This document shows, piece after piece, positions 41,049-48,756 of a DNA stretch of 64,000 bases. The position numbers and the translations under genes were made by a program. Each line of letters opens with the position of its first letter. Positions within the stretch are counted from its first letter, which is position 1. A model generated the notes under the pieces. It searched no databases. It saw only the letters and a list, made by a program, of their open reading frames with translations, and was not told the DNA's origin. Source of the stretch: a virus; IMG/VR virus record IMGVR_UViG_3300010399_000033, positions 1 through 64,000 of that record; one strand, written 5' to 3'.

Positions 41049-42130
41049 GCCGCAACCTCCTCGGCGTCTTCGCCGCCCTCGAACGTGCACAATGCCTCGC
41101 TACGCATGCGCAGCTTGCTCTTGCGCCGGGAGTTGATGTGGTCGTGGAGCATGACGTAAAGCACGTCGCGCGACTTCCCTGATGAGGCGCACAAATGGCT
41201 GACGGCTGGGTCGGTGACGGGGAAACTGGCGATCTTGCGCCTCAGGTCAGCGTTGACGAACAGCTTCTTCTCGTCGCGGTCCTGCCAGAAGTCGTGAGCA
41301 TCTGACAGTATCTTGGCGAGCACCGCGAGGAACGTGGTCCGCATGTAGACCGCGCCCTCCTTGTACTGGACGGCACGTACTCCCCAGCACTCGTCGATCA
41401 GGCCAAAGAACGTATGCAGGTTCTGCCGCATGTGAGTCAAGCCGACATTGCTGGTGATCTTGACCATGCAGCGTGCGAGGTCTTCCATGGCGCCGGAGGA
41501 TCCGGGCCCCTTATGGCTGTGCAGCCGGCCGGCGATGCGCAGCAGGTTGAGCGCGGTCAGCAGGTCCTGCCGGCGCATGCGCTGATCCCACGAAATGCGG
41601 TCGCACATGATGAAGCTTTTGTCGTGCGACAGTCCGTACAGCATCAGCACGGCTTCGTTGTTGTCGCGCATATTCCGCAGCAGCACGTTCGGAGACAGCT
41701 TGTGTCGCCAGTTGTTTAGCTTGTGAAACCGGTCGCGTTCCCATTCCTTGGTGGTGTTGAGATGGACCGTCGCGCCGATGGTGATCGGCACGTCGGGACG
41801 AATGCCCGCGAAATAGATGATGGTCGATTGGCGCTGCAGACCATCGATGATGAACACGGGGTCGGTCAGCTCGAATGTGTCGCTTCCTGCCGCCGACGTG
41901 AAGTTCTGGCCGCGCATGCCGAGATCGAGGTCGGGCAGCCGGTCGCCCTTCTTCAGAGCGTCGAGGATGTTGTCCTGTGACGACAGCGGCTGGACGCTGC
42001 GCTGGTAGTCATCGGTGCGCAGATTGTGCAGGGTGCTGAGATCGATGGATCCGCGCACGACAATGCCGGCGGGGGAGTTCGCGACCTCGTCGAGCGCGGC
42101 ATGGAATAGCCGCACGGGTTGGATAGCCAT
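41045..42130 (-). CDS. ParB/DndB-like DGQHR-type protein
   Basis: 361 residues. N-terminal region has YQR...ILDALKKGDRLPDLDLGMRG and FIIDGLQRQSTIIYF, the D-G-(L/Q)-(H/Q)-R motif shared by DGQHR/DndB and ParB-like nuclease-fold domains. The remaining two thirds are helical. Such proteins act in DNA modification regulation and in phage DNA metabolism. The exact substrate is unknown. Confidence 0.6.
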   Translation of the reverse strand: MAIQPVRLFHAALDEVANSPAGIVVRGSIDLSTLHNLRTDDYQRSVQPLSSQDNILDALKKGDRLPDLDLGMRGQNFTSAAGSDTFELTDPVFIIDGLQRQSTIIYFAGIRPDVPITIGATVHLNTTKEWERDRFHKLNNWRHKLSPNVLLRNMRDNNEAVLMLYGLSHDKSFIMCDRISWDQRMRRQDLLTALNLLRIAGRLHSHKGPGSSGAMEDLARCMVKITSNVGLTHMRQNLHTFFGLIDECWGVRAVQYKEGAVYMRTTFLAVLAKILSDAHDFWQDRDEKKLFVNADLRRKIASFPVTDPAVSHLCASSGKSRDVLYVMLHDHINSRRKSKLRMRSEALCTFEGGEDAEEVAA

Positions 42131-42215
42131 GGCCCTTTTCTCCTGGGATGTGGGCAGTGTTTATTTGCTACGGCCAACGGGGAAACCGTTTTCGCCGCCT
42201 ACGAAATTTCCGAGA

Positions 42216-42686
42216 TCACTTCAGCGAGTGCTTCGGATGCCACTTCGTTCCGATCTGCTGAAGCATTCCCTTGTCGCGCAGCACGTAAATGGCGCTGCTG
42301 ACGGCCCGCACCGCTCCGTCGACCTGGAGCATGAGCGCCTTGCGCGTGATGCCGCCGCTCGTGTCGGCGAGCACCACGGCATGGTAGACCTTCTCGGTGA
42401 CGCTGCCGACCTCGGGCTGGTATCCGTCCTTGCCCTTGATCTCGGCAAGCTTCCTGCGGAGAAGGGTCGTGTTGATGAATTCCTCCTCCTTCTTTTTGCT
42501 CAGCTTCCGCTCCCAGATCGGAATGCCGCCACCATTGTCGACCGGCTCGAACTCGGACGGCGCGGTGTCCGGAACGCGGGTAAGCTTGACCTCGACGTTG
42601 TCCGGGCTGGCGGCGATGATGGGAGGAATGAAGTCGACCGGGATCGGGCCGATGCTGACGATGACCAGGTTTTCCTTGAACGACAT
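42216..42686 (-). CDS. Hypothetical protein with helical C-terminus
   Basis: 156 residues. N-terminal beta-like segment (NLVIVSIGPIPVDFIPP), a Lys/Glu-rich middle (KLSKKKEEEFI), then VLADTSGGITRKALMLQVDGAVRAVSSAIYVLRDKGML, which looks like a winged helix. Could be a transcription regulator. Genes on both sides are unrelated. Confidence 0.55.
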   Translation of the reverse strand: MSFKENLVIVSIGPIPVDFIPPIIAASPDNVEVKLTRVPDTAPSEFEPVDNGGGIPIWERKLSKKKEEEFINTTLLRRKLAEIKGKDGYQPEVGSVTEKVYHAVVLADTSGGITRKALMLQVDGAVRAVSSAIYVLRDKGMLQQIGTKWHPKHSLK

Positions 42687-42725
42687 GGAATGTCCTTTCG
42701 ATTTTGGGTGTGGCTCTCGTGGGAG

Positions 42726-42944
42726 TCATATGTTAGCTACGATGACGTCCGGAGACTCGACGATACGCACAATGTCCGGATCGCCGCCGTAGCATATACG
42801 GGCCATTCTCTCGGCTTCTCCGCGGTCCGCGAAGCGGTACGGCTCGCTTTCAACAGAGCGGAATCGTGGATCATTGCTCGGACGTATGTCGCGCCACTCA
42901 AACTTGCCGGCGATATTCACCTTGACCTGCAATCCGTATTTCAT
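42726..42944 (-). CDS. Small hypothetical protein
   Basis: 72 residues: KVNIAGKFEWRDIRPSNDPRF then RFADRGEAERMARICYGGD. Compact alpha/beta. No family recognised. Confidence 0.55.
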   Translation of the reverse strand: MKYGLQVKVNIAGKFEWRDIRPSNDPRFRSVESEPYRFADRGEAERMARICYGGDPDIVRIVESPDVIVANI

Positions 42945-42947
42945 CGC

Positions 42948-43229
42948 TCAATCGAACCTGCCGAAGATGCCGGCGCGCGTGATCCGGCCGATATGGACGC
43001 CACGCACATTCGTTTCGGCTTCGCGCACTTCACGGCTGACGTCCTCCAGCTTGACCAGATTTCCGACATTGACTTTGCGCAGCTGCTTGCCGAATGCCAC
43101 ATGCGCGAGCCATCCGTCATCGATCTTTTTGACCGTGCCCACCGTCTCGGCGTGCTTATCAAAGCCGCCGATCGACCGCAAGAACAAAGCGGACAGTTTG
43201 ACCTTGTCGTTCTTCTTGATAGCAGTCAC
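42948..43229 (-). CDS. Small beta-rich protein, GTG start
   Basis: 93 residues. GTG at 43229 has GGGAGGACAAGAA upstream and GTGA overlap with the preceding micro-gene. Pattern KKNDKVKLSALFLRSIG..., ETVGTVKKIDDGWLAHVAFG..., NVGNLVKLEDV is a KOW/SH3-like strand order. May bind RNA, DNA or a partner. Unknown. Confidence 0.55.
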   Translation of the reverse strand: MTAIKKNDKVKLSALFLRSIGGFDKHAETVGTVKKIDDGWLAHVAFGKQLRKVNVGNLVKLEDVSREVREAETNVRGVHIGRITRAGIFGRFD

Positions 43230-43375
43230 TTCTTGTCCTCCCATCGCGACGCTCGCCTTCCCACGCTGGGATGGCGGATCATGCGAACGGACACAAGTCC
43301 GGCGAATACCCATGCCGCGCCGACCAAAACTCCGGCAAGCTGCAAGTCGGTGGCGGTTTTCAGCCATTCGATCAC
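43226..43375 (-). CDS. 49-residue membrane micro-protein (GTG start)
   Basis: GTGA overlaps link it to both neighbours. Short charged N-terminus, one membrane helix (LAGVLVGAAWVFAGLVSV), then a basic end. Confidence 0.55.
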   Translation of the reverse strand: MIEWLKTATDLQLAGVLVGAAWVFAGLVSVRMIRHPSVGRRASRWEDKK

Positions 43376-43860
43376 TGGCGCGTTCCTCGCTGCGGCAGCA
43401 GTCCGATCATGCGGCCCTCAGACTCTGCCTTTGTAGGCATCTGCACCAACGGTCCAAGACTTGGCCGCTTTCCGGCATCGCGGATGATTTTGCGATACCA
43501 ACACAGCTGTCCGCATGTCTCGTCCTCCCCGGACATGAAAACTACCTCGAACCGCTTGGGGTGAGTCTTGACGCCGTCGCGCATGGCGGCATTCATTTCG
43601 TCCTCGGAGGCGGTCTCGTTCGACATCACCCAGGCCTCGTCGAGGTAGACGTAGCGCACCACGTCGAGTTCCTCGAACAGAACGCGGATGGCCATTATGG
43701 ACAGCTCCTTGTTCTCGGCGTATGGAGGTCGTATGATGGAGTGCTGCCCGGACCGCAGCACCACGTGGTACATGGCGCTGACGCCGCCATGCTCGCCGAA
43801 GTATCTGTCGCAGAACGTGGACATGAACTCGGAAATCTGTCGCAGATCCTTCTCGCTCAT
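43372..43860 (-). CDS. Hypothetical protein
   Basis: 162 residues from ATG 43860 (ATGA with the upstream gene). Contains VLFEELDVVRYVYLDEAWVM and ERFEVVFMSGEDE-like stretches (RFEVVFMSGEDETC), consistent with an alpha/beta fold. The start MSEKDLRQISEFM is supported by the overlap. No family recognised. Confidence 0.55.
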   Translation of the reverse strand: MSEKDLRQISEFMSTFCDRYFGEHGGVSAMYHVVLRSGQHSIIRPPYAENKELSIMAIRVLFEELDVVRYVYLDEAWVMSNETASEDEMNAAMRDGVKTHPKRFEVVFMSGEDETCGQLCWYRKIIRDAGKRPSLGPLVQMPTKAESEGRMIGLLPQRGTRQ

Positions 43861-44255
43861 TTTGCAATCTCCTTGCGAACGTACCTCTCCGAGCGGTTGA
43901 CGAACCGCATGAATGGCTGCTTCCGTCTTCCACACTTGCCTGGCTTACGTTCCTGCATGGCGCGGTGATCGAACCACCAATCCAGATACATGTCGTGAAG
44001 CTCCTTGTCCTTCACGCTGTCCTTGAAATTGGGGTAGTCGAGCTTCAGCACACGGTCTGCCAGCAGCTTGGCGACGGTGACGCGCGGCACGATAGAGCGC
44101 CACCGGTAGTCATTGCTTTTGGTCTCGACAATGCCCTTCCGACTGGAAAGGAACGCCTCCAGATGCGCGCGGCGACGAGCGCGGACCATCAAGCACGTGG
44201 GGTCGTCCTTCAGCTCGACGATCGATATGAACCCGTCGTTTGATGCAATCCACAT
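43857..44255 (-). CDS. Conserved phage hypothetical protein
   Basis: 132 residues. MWIASNDGFISIVELKD, MVRARRRAHLEAF and DYRWRSIVPR with YPNFKDSVKD are features of a widespread short phage family of unknown role. The C-terminus is strongly basic. Confidence 0.65.
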   Translation of the reverse strand: MWIASNDGFISIVELKDDPTCLMVRARRRAHLEAFLSSRKGIVETKSNDYRWRSIVPRVTVAKLLADRVLKLDYPNFKDSVKDKELHDMYLDWWFDHRAMQERKPGKCGRRKQPFMRFVNRSERYVRKEIAK

Positions 44256-44282
44256 TTACCAATCTCCTTTTTCTTTCTGGGA

Positions 44283-44540
44283 TCAGTCGAACCACACCGT
44301 CTGTGGATCGTAATGGCCTGGATAGCAGGGACATGACCGCACCTCGAAGTCCGGCGCGTTGCCCCAGATCTGATGCAGCGTGCTCTCGTCAGTATTTTCC
44401 ATCACGGCATTGATCCATGCCTGCGCCTCCGCAAACTCGCTGTACGTGTAGCGTCCCTGTGCCGGGCGCATCAGCGTGCGCTCGCCATTCTTGTTCACGT
44501 AGGTTGGGACGTAGCGGATGACGTGCGGTCTGTCGGTCAT
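44283..44540 (-). CDS. Small hypothetical protein
   Basis: 85 residues from ATG 44540. Contains YVPTYVNKNGERTLMRPAQG and CPCYPGHYDP. Similar short proteins occur in phage accessory regions. Role unknown. Confidence 0.55.
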   Translation of the reverse strand: MTDRPHVIRYVPTYVNKNGERTLMRPAQGRYTYSEFAEAQAWINAVMENTDESTLHQIWGNAPDFEVRSCPCYPGHYDPQTVWFD

Positions 44541-44553
44541 TTTCAATCCCCTC

Positions 44554-45804
44554 TCAAGTCCGGAGCGCGACGCGGGTGAGGACGGTTTCCTTGATGCCGT
44601 CCCGCTCCTTGTGCGCCTTGACCGTTCCATCGAACACCACGGAAGTTCCGGGGGTGATAACCCGATCGCCAGTGGCGAACCAAGTGAACACGTTGCCGTC
44701 GACCGTGACGAGCTTCACCAGCGTTGACGGGCCGTACATGGACTCCATCGGACGCGCCGTCGTGATGGTGGCAGCGATGTTGCGCAGGCGCTGCTTGATC
44801 TCGCCGACATGCGTGCTCGACGCCAGCTGCTTCCGCTTGATGTTCAGTTCGGCTTCCCGCTCCATGTGGCGCAGGTAGGCCTGAACACCGGAGCACACCA
44901 GCCCGAGATGCTTGGCCTCGGTGAGGTCGTTCACCACCAGCGTGACCAGGTTTTTCTCGTAGTCGCTGCGCGCGTGCTGCGCGAGCCATCCCTTGATCCA
45001 CGCGACCACTTCGCCGGCACGCTGCGCATGGACTGGGTTGGTTTCGATCTCATTGAGCGCCTTCGCCATGACAGTTCGCGCGTGCTCGTCCGCCTTGAAC
45101 CAGTAGTGCTTGTTCACCAGGCCTGCGGTCGCTTGTCCGATGCCGCTTCCTTCGGCGGCACGCGACACCCAGCCGTAAAGCGTGATGTACGCGGAGGTCA
45201 GCGTCAGCGCTTCCAGCGTGTCGCAGCGGTTCTCGAAATACCCGCGCCAGCAATGCTCGGAGCCCTCATGGATCTGCTCATAGGTGTGCAGACGCGAGGC
45301 AGCGGCGCCGATGAGGCGGGGATCGTTGATGCCGGTGAAATCGGCGAGGCACTGCCGGCCGACCTGCTTCTGTTCACCGTTCTCGACGCTGCGGATGATG
45401 AAGGTGTCGTTGCGGCGACGCCGCTTGTTGCAGTGCTCGCATGTGTCTGGGCTAAGCGCACGAAAACGGTCGTCGACCGTGGCGCCCGTGCTCGACGGAA
45501 CAGTGTGGAACAGCACCGATGCGCCATCGCTCAGGTACTCGACCCGTGCAAGGAATTCCCACCCATTGAGTCGCGGCGCTTCGCCGGTCAGCTCGATCAC
45601 CAGCGCATCGCACTGGTATTCGCGCGTGCGCTCGGTAGTGCTGTCGAAGATGATGGTGTGCGCGCGCGTCACCTTCTCGTGACGCAGAATGGAGACGGTA
45701 ATCTCCGGAGCGCCGAGCTTCACGGCGCGTCGATTGAGCTTCGCGATATCGGCCTGGAAATCAGCCCAGGCCGGCGCGGGGATGGTGAATTCGGTGGTCG
45801 TCAT
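44554..45804 (-). CDS. Large conserved phage protein with zinc knuckle
   Basis: 416 residues, first full gene after the promoter at 45839-45867. Start IPAPAWADFQADIAKLNRRAVKLG and the CEHCNKRRRRNDTFIIRS...QVGRQCLADFTG module (three Cys plus following Cys) mark a family common in large phages and mobile elements, without known function. The C-terminal 120 residues are beta-rich (KLVTVDGNVFTWFATGDRV) and could be an OB-like fold. Start ATG 45804 is fixed by the leader motif at 45805-45821. Confidence 0.65.
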   Translation of the reverse strand: MTTTEFTIPAPAWADFQADIAKLNRRAVKLGAPEITVSILRHEKVTRAHTIIFDSTTERTREYQCDALVIELTGEAPRLNGWEFLARVEYLSDGASVLFHTVPSSTGATVDDRFRALSPDTCEHCNKRRRRNDTFIIRSVENGEQKQVGRQCLADFTGINDPRLIGAAASRLHTYEQIHEGSEHCWRGYFENRCDTLEALTLTSAYITLYGWVSRAAEGSGIGQATAGLVNKHYWFKADEHARTVMAKALNEIETNPVHAQRAGEVVAWIKGWLAQHARSDYEKNLVTLVVNDLTEAKHLGLVCSGVQAYLRHMEREAELNIKRKQLASSTHVGEIKQRLRNIAATITTARPMESMYGPSTLVKLVTVDGNVFTWFATGDRVITPGTSVVFDGTVKAHKERDGIKETVLTRVALRT

Positions 45805-45821
45805 TTGGGAAGTGCCCCTTC
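45805..45821 (-). promoter_or_regulatory. Operon leader motif, copy 1
   Basis: GAAGGGGCACTTCCCAA directly before ATG 45804; identical to the leader at 48441-48457 on the other strand. GAAG and CTTC could pair and put GGGCA in the loop. Confidence 0.6.
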
Positions 45822-45838
45822 GCCGTTCGATGGGGAGC

Positions 45839-45867
45839 ATCATATCGGAGCTTAGCGCGCGATGCAA
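45839..45867 (-). promoter_or_regulatory. Leftward promoter, copy 2 of shared element
   Basis: Minus strand: AATAGCTC then TTGCAT, 17 bases, TATGAT. The best -10 of the three copies. Predicted start about 28 bases before the gene at 45804. Confidence 0.75.
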
Positions 45868-45953
45868 GAGCTATTCGGCACCTCGAGACGATTTTTCTCG
45901 GCAGTGTCCAGCTCCTCCCGGTGTTCCGCCCAATGGCATCCGCACTTAGTCAT
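45852..45953 (-). CDS. 33-residue micro-gene overlapping the promoter
   Basis: ATG 45953 lies in an ATGA with the upstream stop. The peptide starts MTKCGCHWAEHREEL and ends NSSCIAR; its last codons are the promoter's -35 region. Three Cys and two His could hold a metal. Confidence 0.5.
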   Translation of the reverse strand: MTKCGCHWAEHREELDTAEKNRLEVPNSSCIAR

Positions 45954-46186
45954 CGTACGATCTCGATCTCTGTCTCGAACGGAACATCACAGCCGTTATG
46001 CATGCTATCGCCGAACTCCTGCATGAGACGCCACAGCTGCCATGTCGACCAGCCGCCCGCGTCTTCCTCTGACGGCACGAACGGAAGATGCGGAACGAGC
46101 CTGTAGTGATTGAACTTCAGGACATCGCGCCCTTTGTCAGTGAGCCTGACGCGGACCTCGTCGTTTATGTTGATCCGGATTGACAT
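45950..46186 (-). CDS. Small hypothetical protein
   Basis: 78 residues from ATG 46186: INDEVRVRLTDKGRDVLKF, then EDAGGWSTWQLWRLMQEFGD. The first part looks like a beta-hairpin plus helix. No family recognised. Confidence 0.6.
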   Translation of the reverse strand: MSIRININDEVRVRLTDKGRDVLKFNHYRLVPHLPFVPSEEDAGGWSTWQLWRLMQEFGDSMHNGCDVPFETEIEIVR

Positions 46187-46188
46187 GA

Positions 46189-46620
46189 TCAAATCCATCT
46201 TGCTGGCGCGAGTGGCTCGCTTCCTTTGATGACCGGCGTGCCCCAACCCCTCCACACGAAGACGCCGTCGACCGGCTCGTAGATCGGTAGACGCATTCTG
46301 CGCCATTCCTTGCCGATGTACATGAATGCGCGATGGATCTCGTTGTTGCTGTCACGCACTTCGACCTCCTTGCGGTCGTAACTGCCCTCGATCCGGTCCA
46401 GTTCCGCGAACAGCAGGTCGGGGACCGAGTAAAGCTCGCCCGCCACAGGATGCTTATGGCTGCTTTCGGGATCGTAGCGCACGACCGGGAAGCCGAGATC
46501 GTGCATGACGAACTGCTCGATCGTCTGGCATTCGCCGAGGAACTGCTTGTCAGGACCGGACAGCATGCGGTTCAGGCTGTATCCGCGCTTGAGCGATCCG
46601 TAGACAAAAAGCAATGGCAT
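46189..46620 (-). CDS. Gamma-glutamylcyclotransferase-like protein (GGCT/AIG2 fold)
   Basis: 143 residues from ATG 46620. FVYGSLKRGYSLNRML is the YGSLxxG substrate-binding loop, VAGELYSVP the following strand, and LDRIEGSYDRKEV supplies the catalytic Glu (D..EG.Y.R). This family cleaves gamma-glutamyl-amine bonds. Its relative at 50454-51167 sits with an amidoligase; this copy lies in a separate leftward unit. Confidence 0.8.
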   Translation of the reverse strand: MPLLFVYGSLKRGYSLNRMLSGPDKQFLGECQTIEQFVMHDLGFPVVRYDPESSHKHPVAGELYSVPDLLFAELDRIEGSYDRKEVEVRDSNNEIHRAFMYIGKEWRRMRLPIYEPVDGVFVWRGWGTPVIKGSEPLAPARWI

Positions 46621-46773
46621 GGTGGCATCCTTTTGTTTGATCATGGTTGCAGGTCGAGACGCCTGTCATTCAGGGTATCAGCCCTATATCCTGTCCACGG
46701 GGTTAGCGCCGCGAGTTGACAGGCGGAAGTTTGCCTTCCGTGACAGGCGTCCGGATCTGCATCCCGGAGAAAG

Positions 46774-46805
46774 ACGCGCGCCCAGCTTTTGGACCGAGCG
46801 CGCGT
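46774..46805 (-). terminator. Probable terminator after the repeat-domain gene
   Basis: 8-bp stem ACGCGCGC/GCGCGCGT with a 16-base loop; TCTTTCTCC follows on the minus strand. Lies six bases past the gene ending at 46811. Confidence 0.6.
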
Positions 46806-46810
46806 CAGAC

Positions 46811-47344
46811 TCAGTAGTCCTCGTCGTCCGGGTCTCCGAGCGGATCGTCCTCCTCGTCCTCCTCGTCCACACCCAGGACCTGCATTGGCAGCGGCGCTGG
46901 GAGGATCTGCGCAGCCGATCGAGGCGTCGACGGTGCGGGCGAGGCGTCGATCGTGCGCCCCAGAAGGTTGAGCGTTTCGACGTAGGAGTCGTTGATCGGG
47001 TAGACCTTGATGCCGCGCCCGTCGGCGAAGCTGATGACCAGAACATCGGGGTTGGCGTTGCTCTGGTTCACCCCGGAGAGATGCGCTGGATAGACCGAGA
47101 TCCGCCGACCATCAGGACGCGTGAACTCGACCAGGGTGCCGCCAGCCTCGCGCAGGCGAGCGCAGACGTCAGTGTAGCTGACCGAGGTTTTGTAGCCACG
47201 ACCGTTCTGCATGCGGATGATTACGCAGTTGCGGTCGTCGGCGCCGGGGCTGGGGTCGGGAGCGTTCGGCTCCAAAACACCCGCCACGTAGCTCGGGTGG
47301 ACGTTCAGACGCGTCCCATCGGGACGATTGAATTCGACGAGCAT
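46811..47344 (-). CDS. Protein with two tandem copies of a small domain and an acidic tail
   Basis: 177 residues. The unit LVEFNRPDGTRLNVHPSYVAGV (residues 2-23) recurs as LVEFTRPDGRRISVYPAHLSGV (70-92), each followed by an N.(I/L)VI(R/S)(M/F).(N/D)GRG strand. The end is DEEDEEDDPLGDPDDEDY. A twofold duplicated beta domain is clear; function is unknown. An AGGAGGAAC site precedes the ATG. Confidence 0.65.
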   Translation of the reverse strand: MLVEFNRPDGTRLNVHPSYVAGVLEPNAPDPSPGADDRNCVIIRMQNGRGYKTSVSYTDVCARLREAGGTLVEFTRPDGRRISVYPAHLSGVNQSNANPDVLVISFADGRGIKVYPINDSYVETLNLLGRTIDASPAPSTPRSAAQILPAPLPMQVLGVDEEDEEDDPLGDPDDEDY

Positions 47345-47402
47345 GGTTGTTCCTCCTATCTGCGTCGAATGATGGTGCCGATCGCACCGCGAGCAGCTCC
47401 GC

Positions 47403-47675
47403 TTAGGAAGCTGCTGACGCTGCGGTCATGGCTAGTGCTTTGATCGCCTCTTTCAAATCGGCAGCCTCCTGCCGCCATGCTCTCGCCTCATGCTCCTTGT
47501 GGATAACCCAAAAACGAAGCTTGAGCGCAAGTGGATTGACAAGCTGCCCATTCACCCAGCAAGCCTCGAGACGCGGGCGAAAGTGCGTAGCAACCGCTTC
47601 GCTGCCCTCGGCGAGAAGCTCCAAACTGTCGACCTGCTCCTGCAGCTTGTCGGCCAATGATTTTTCCGTGCTCAT
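47403..47675 (-). CDS. Small helical protein
   Basis: 90 residues from ATG 47675 (ATGA overlap). Coiled-coil-like N-terminus (LADKLQEQVDSLELLAEG), then RLEACWVNGQLVNPLALKLRFWVIHKE. No family recognised. Confidence 0.6.
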   Translation of the reverse strand: MSTEKSLADKLQEQVDSLELLAEGSEAVATHFRPRLEACWVNGQLVNPLALKLRFWVIHKEHEARAWRQEAADLKEAIKALAMTAASAAS

Positions 47676-47821
47676 TTGTGGACCCATCCAATGTTGATCG
47701 AACCGTCGAGGCCTCGCGTGAACCGCACGCCGTTGCGAACGTAGCAGCAGGTGCCCTGCCGCCAATGGATCATCTTCCGGAACGTCTGAAACGCGCGTTG
47801 GTATTCGCCACGCCTGATCAT
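47672..47821 (-). CDS. 49-residue micro-gene
   Basis: AAGGAGACC before the ATG and ATGA overlap with the next gene. RGEYQRAFQTFRKMIHWRQGTCCYVRNG: basic helix with a Cys pair. Unknown. Confidence 0.5.
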   Translation of the reverse strand: MIRRGEYQRAFQTFRKMIHWRQGTCCYVRNGVRFTRGLDGSINIGWVHK

Positions 47822-47834
47822 GACTGGTCTCCTT

Positions 47835-48056
47835 TTACAGTCCATATGACTGCGCGAGCAACTCTGCTTGTCGGGGATCGCGGACCGCGGCGACGCTGCC
47901 GGCGATGGCGAGCACGCGAAAGCGGGTGGTGGATAAGCTGTCGAGCGTGCCGCCGCTTTCGCAGCGCATGTACGCCTCGACGTGGCGGGGGTCGATCTTG
48001 GGCAGTGGTGGGATGATGCCCAAGATCTGCTGCTGGTATGCCGATTTGTGTGCCAT
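47835..48056 (-). CDS. Small hypothetical protein
   Basis: 73 residues from ATG 48056. Helical with KIDPRHVEAYMRCESGGTLD and VAAVRDPRQAELLAQSYGL. Overlaps its upstream neighbour by one base. Unknown. Confidence 0.55.
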   Translation of the reverse strand: MAHKSAYQQQILGIIPPLPKIDPRHVEAYMRCESGGTLDSLSTTRFRVLAIAGSVAAVRDPRQAELLAQSYGL

Positions 48057-48256
48057 CACTGCACCGTCTCGTCGACGAAGGGGATGGAAAACCGCTTGGC
48101 GTATTTTGCGGCGTGCTTCCGCAAACCGGGGAGTGACTTGCCGGTTCGGTACGGAAAGCTCTCGATCACGGTGGATCCGCTCTTGGTCTCCGGAGCGAAC
48201 ACGCGCAATTGGATGTGCGTCGCTGTCCGCTGCAGCACGATTTTGGTGGGGGTCAT
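48056..48256 (-). CDS. First gene of a leftward unit, small hypothetical protein
   Basis: 66 residues from ATG 48256 (GGAGATC upstream). Beta-rich start (KIVLQRTATHIQLRVFAPE), basic end. About 20 bases behind the predicted start of the promoter at 48283-48311. Confidence 0.55.
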   Translation of the reverse strand: MTPTKIVLQRTATHIQLRVFAPETKSGSTVIESFPYRTGKSLPGLRKHAAKYAKRFSIPFVDETVQ

Positions 48257-48282
48257 TGCCGATCTCCATTTCGATGGAAACG

Positions 48283-48311
48283 AGCATAAGCTAGAGAAAA
48301 ATGGATTGCAA
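48283..48311 (-). promoter_or_regulatory. Leftward promoter, copy 3 of shared element
   Basis: Minus strand: AATAGTTC then TTGCAA, 17 bases, TATGCT. Same extended -35 and spacer as copies 1 and 2. Confidence 0.75.
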
Positions 48312-48380
48312 GAACTATTTTTGTGCATATTCCCATACCATGTCATTGATTTTGCTATGCTTTCGTGTCGCACAATTCCC

Positions 48381-48409
48381 TTGACATCCATTTCGTGAGC
48401 CGATATTCA
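48381..48409 (+). promoter_or_regulatory. Rightward promoter
   Basis: TTGACA, 17 bases, TATTCA, sigma-70 type, about 47 bases upstream of the gene at 48457. With the leftward copy 70 bases away it forms a divergent promoter region. Confidence 0.7.
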
Positions 48410-48440
48410 TTGCCACATCGGCTCAGACGGAGCCTTTTCC

Positions 48441-48457
48441 GAAGGGGCACTTCCCAA
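48441..48457 (+). promoter_or_regulatory. Operon leader motif, copy 2
   Basis: GAAGGGGCACTTCCCAA overlapping the ATG of the next gene; identical to 45805-45821. Confidence 0.6.
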
Positions 48458-48756
48458 TGACAGACAATCGTCCCGGCATCGTCTTGTGGCGTGACCGCGA
48501 GGCGGGGTGTTGGATGCGGACCGATCGCGGCGCGTCCATCCGCGATGACGTCACATCCAATATGGCGTACTCCAGCGCTGAAAAGGCGGGAGACGTGGCG
48601 CGGATAGTGATGAGGGCCAATCCCGGAACGCGCGTGGGTATCAAGTCTTGTGAGTTCGGCCCGATGACTGTTGCTTATTGCATCCGCAATGGCTATGGCG
48701 ACGTTCTGTGGATGCAAGCACGCCAGCTGTTTGAGGCTATTCCCAATGTCCGATAA
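48457..48756 (+). CDS. Small hypothetical protein, first gene of the rightward unit
   Basis: 99 residues: GIVLWRDREAGCWMRTDRGASI, then SSAEKAGDVARIVMRANPG, then VAYCIRNGYGD. Mixed alpha/beta. Overlaps the next gene by 11 bases. Unknown. Confidence 0.6.
   Translation: MTDNRPGIVLWRDREAGCWMRTDRGASIRDDVTSNMAYSSAEKAGDVARIVMRANPGTRVGIKSCEFGPMTVAYCIRNGYGDVLWMQARQLFEAIPNVR

Noticed and set aside
42015-43436. 473-codon plus-strand frame
   Set aside because: Spans several minus-strand genes linked by overlaps; looks like GC-driven open frame.
44809-45855. 348-codon plus-strand frame
   Set aside because: Antisense to the 416-residue zinc-knuckle protein; no ribosome site or family.
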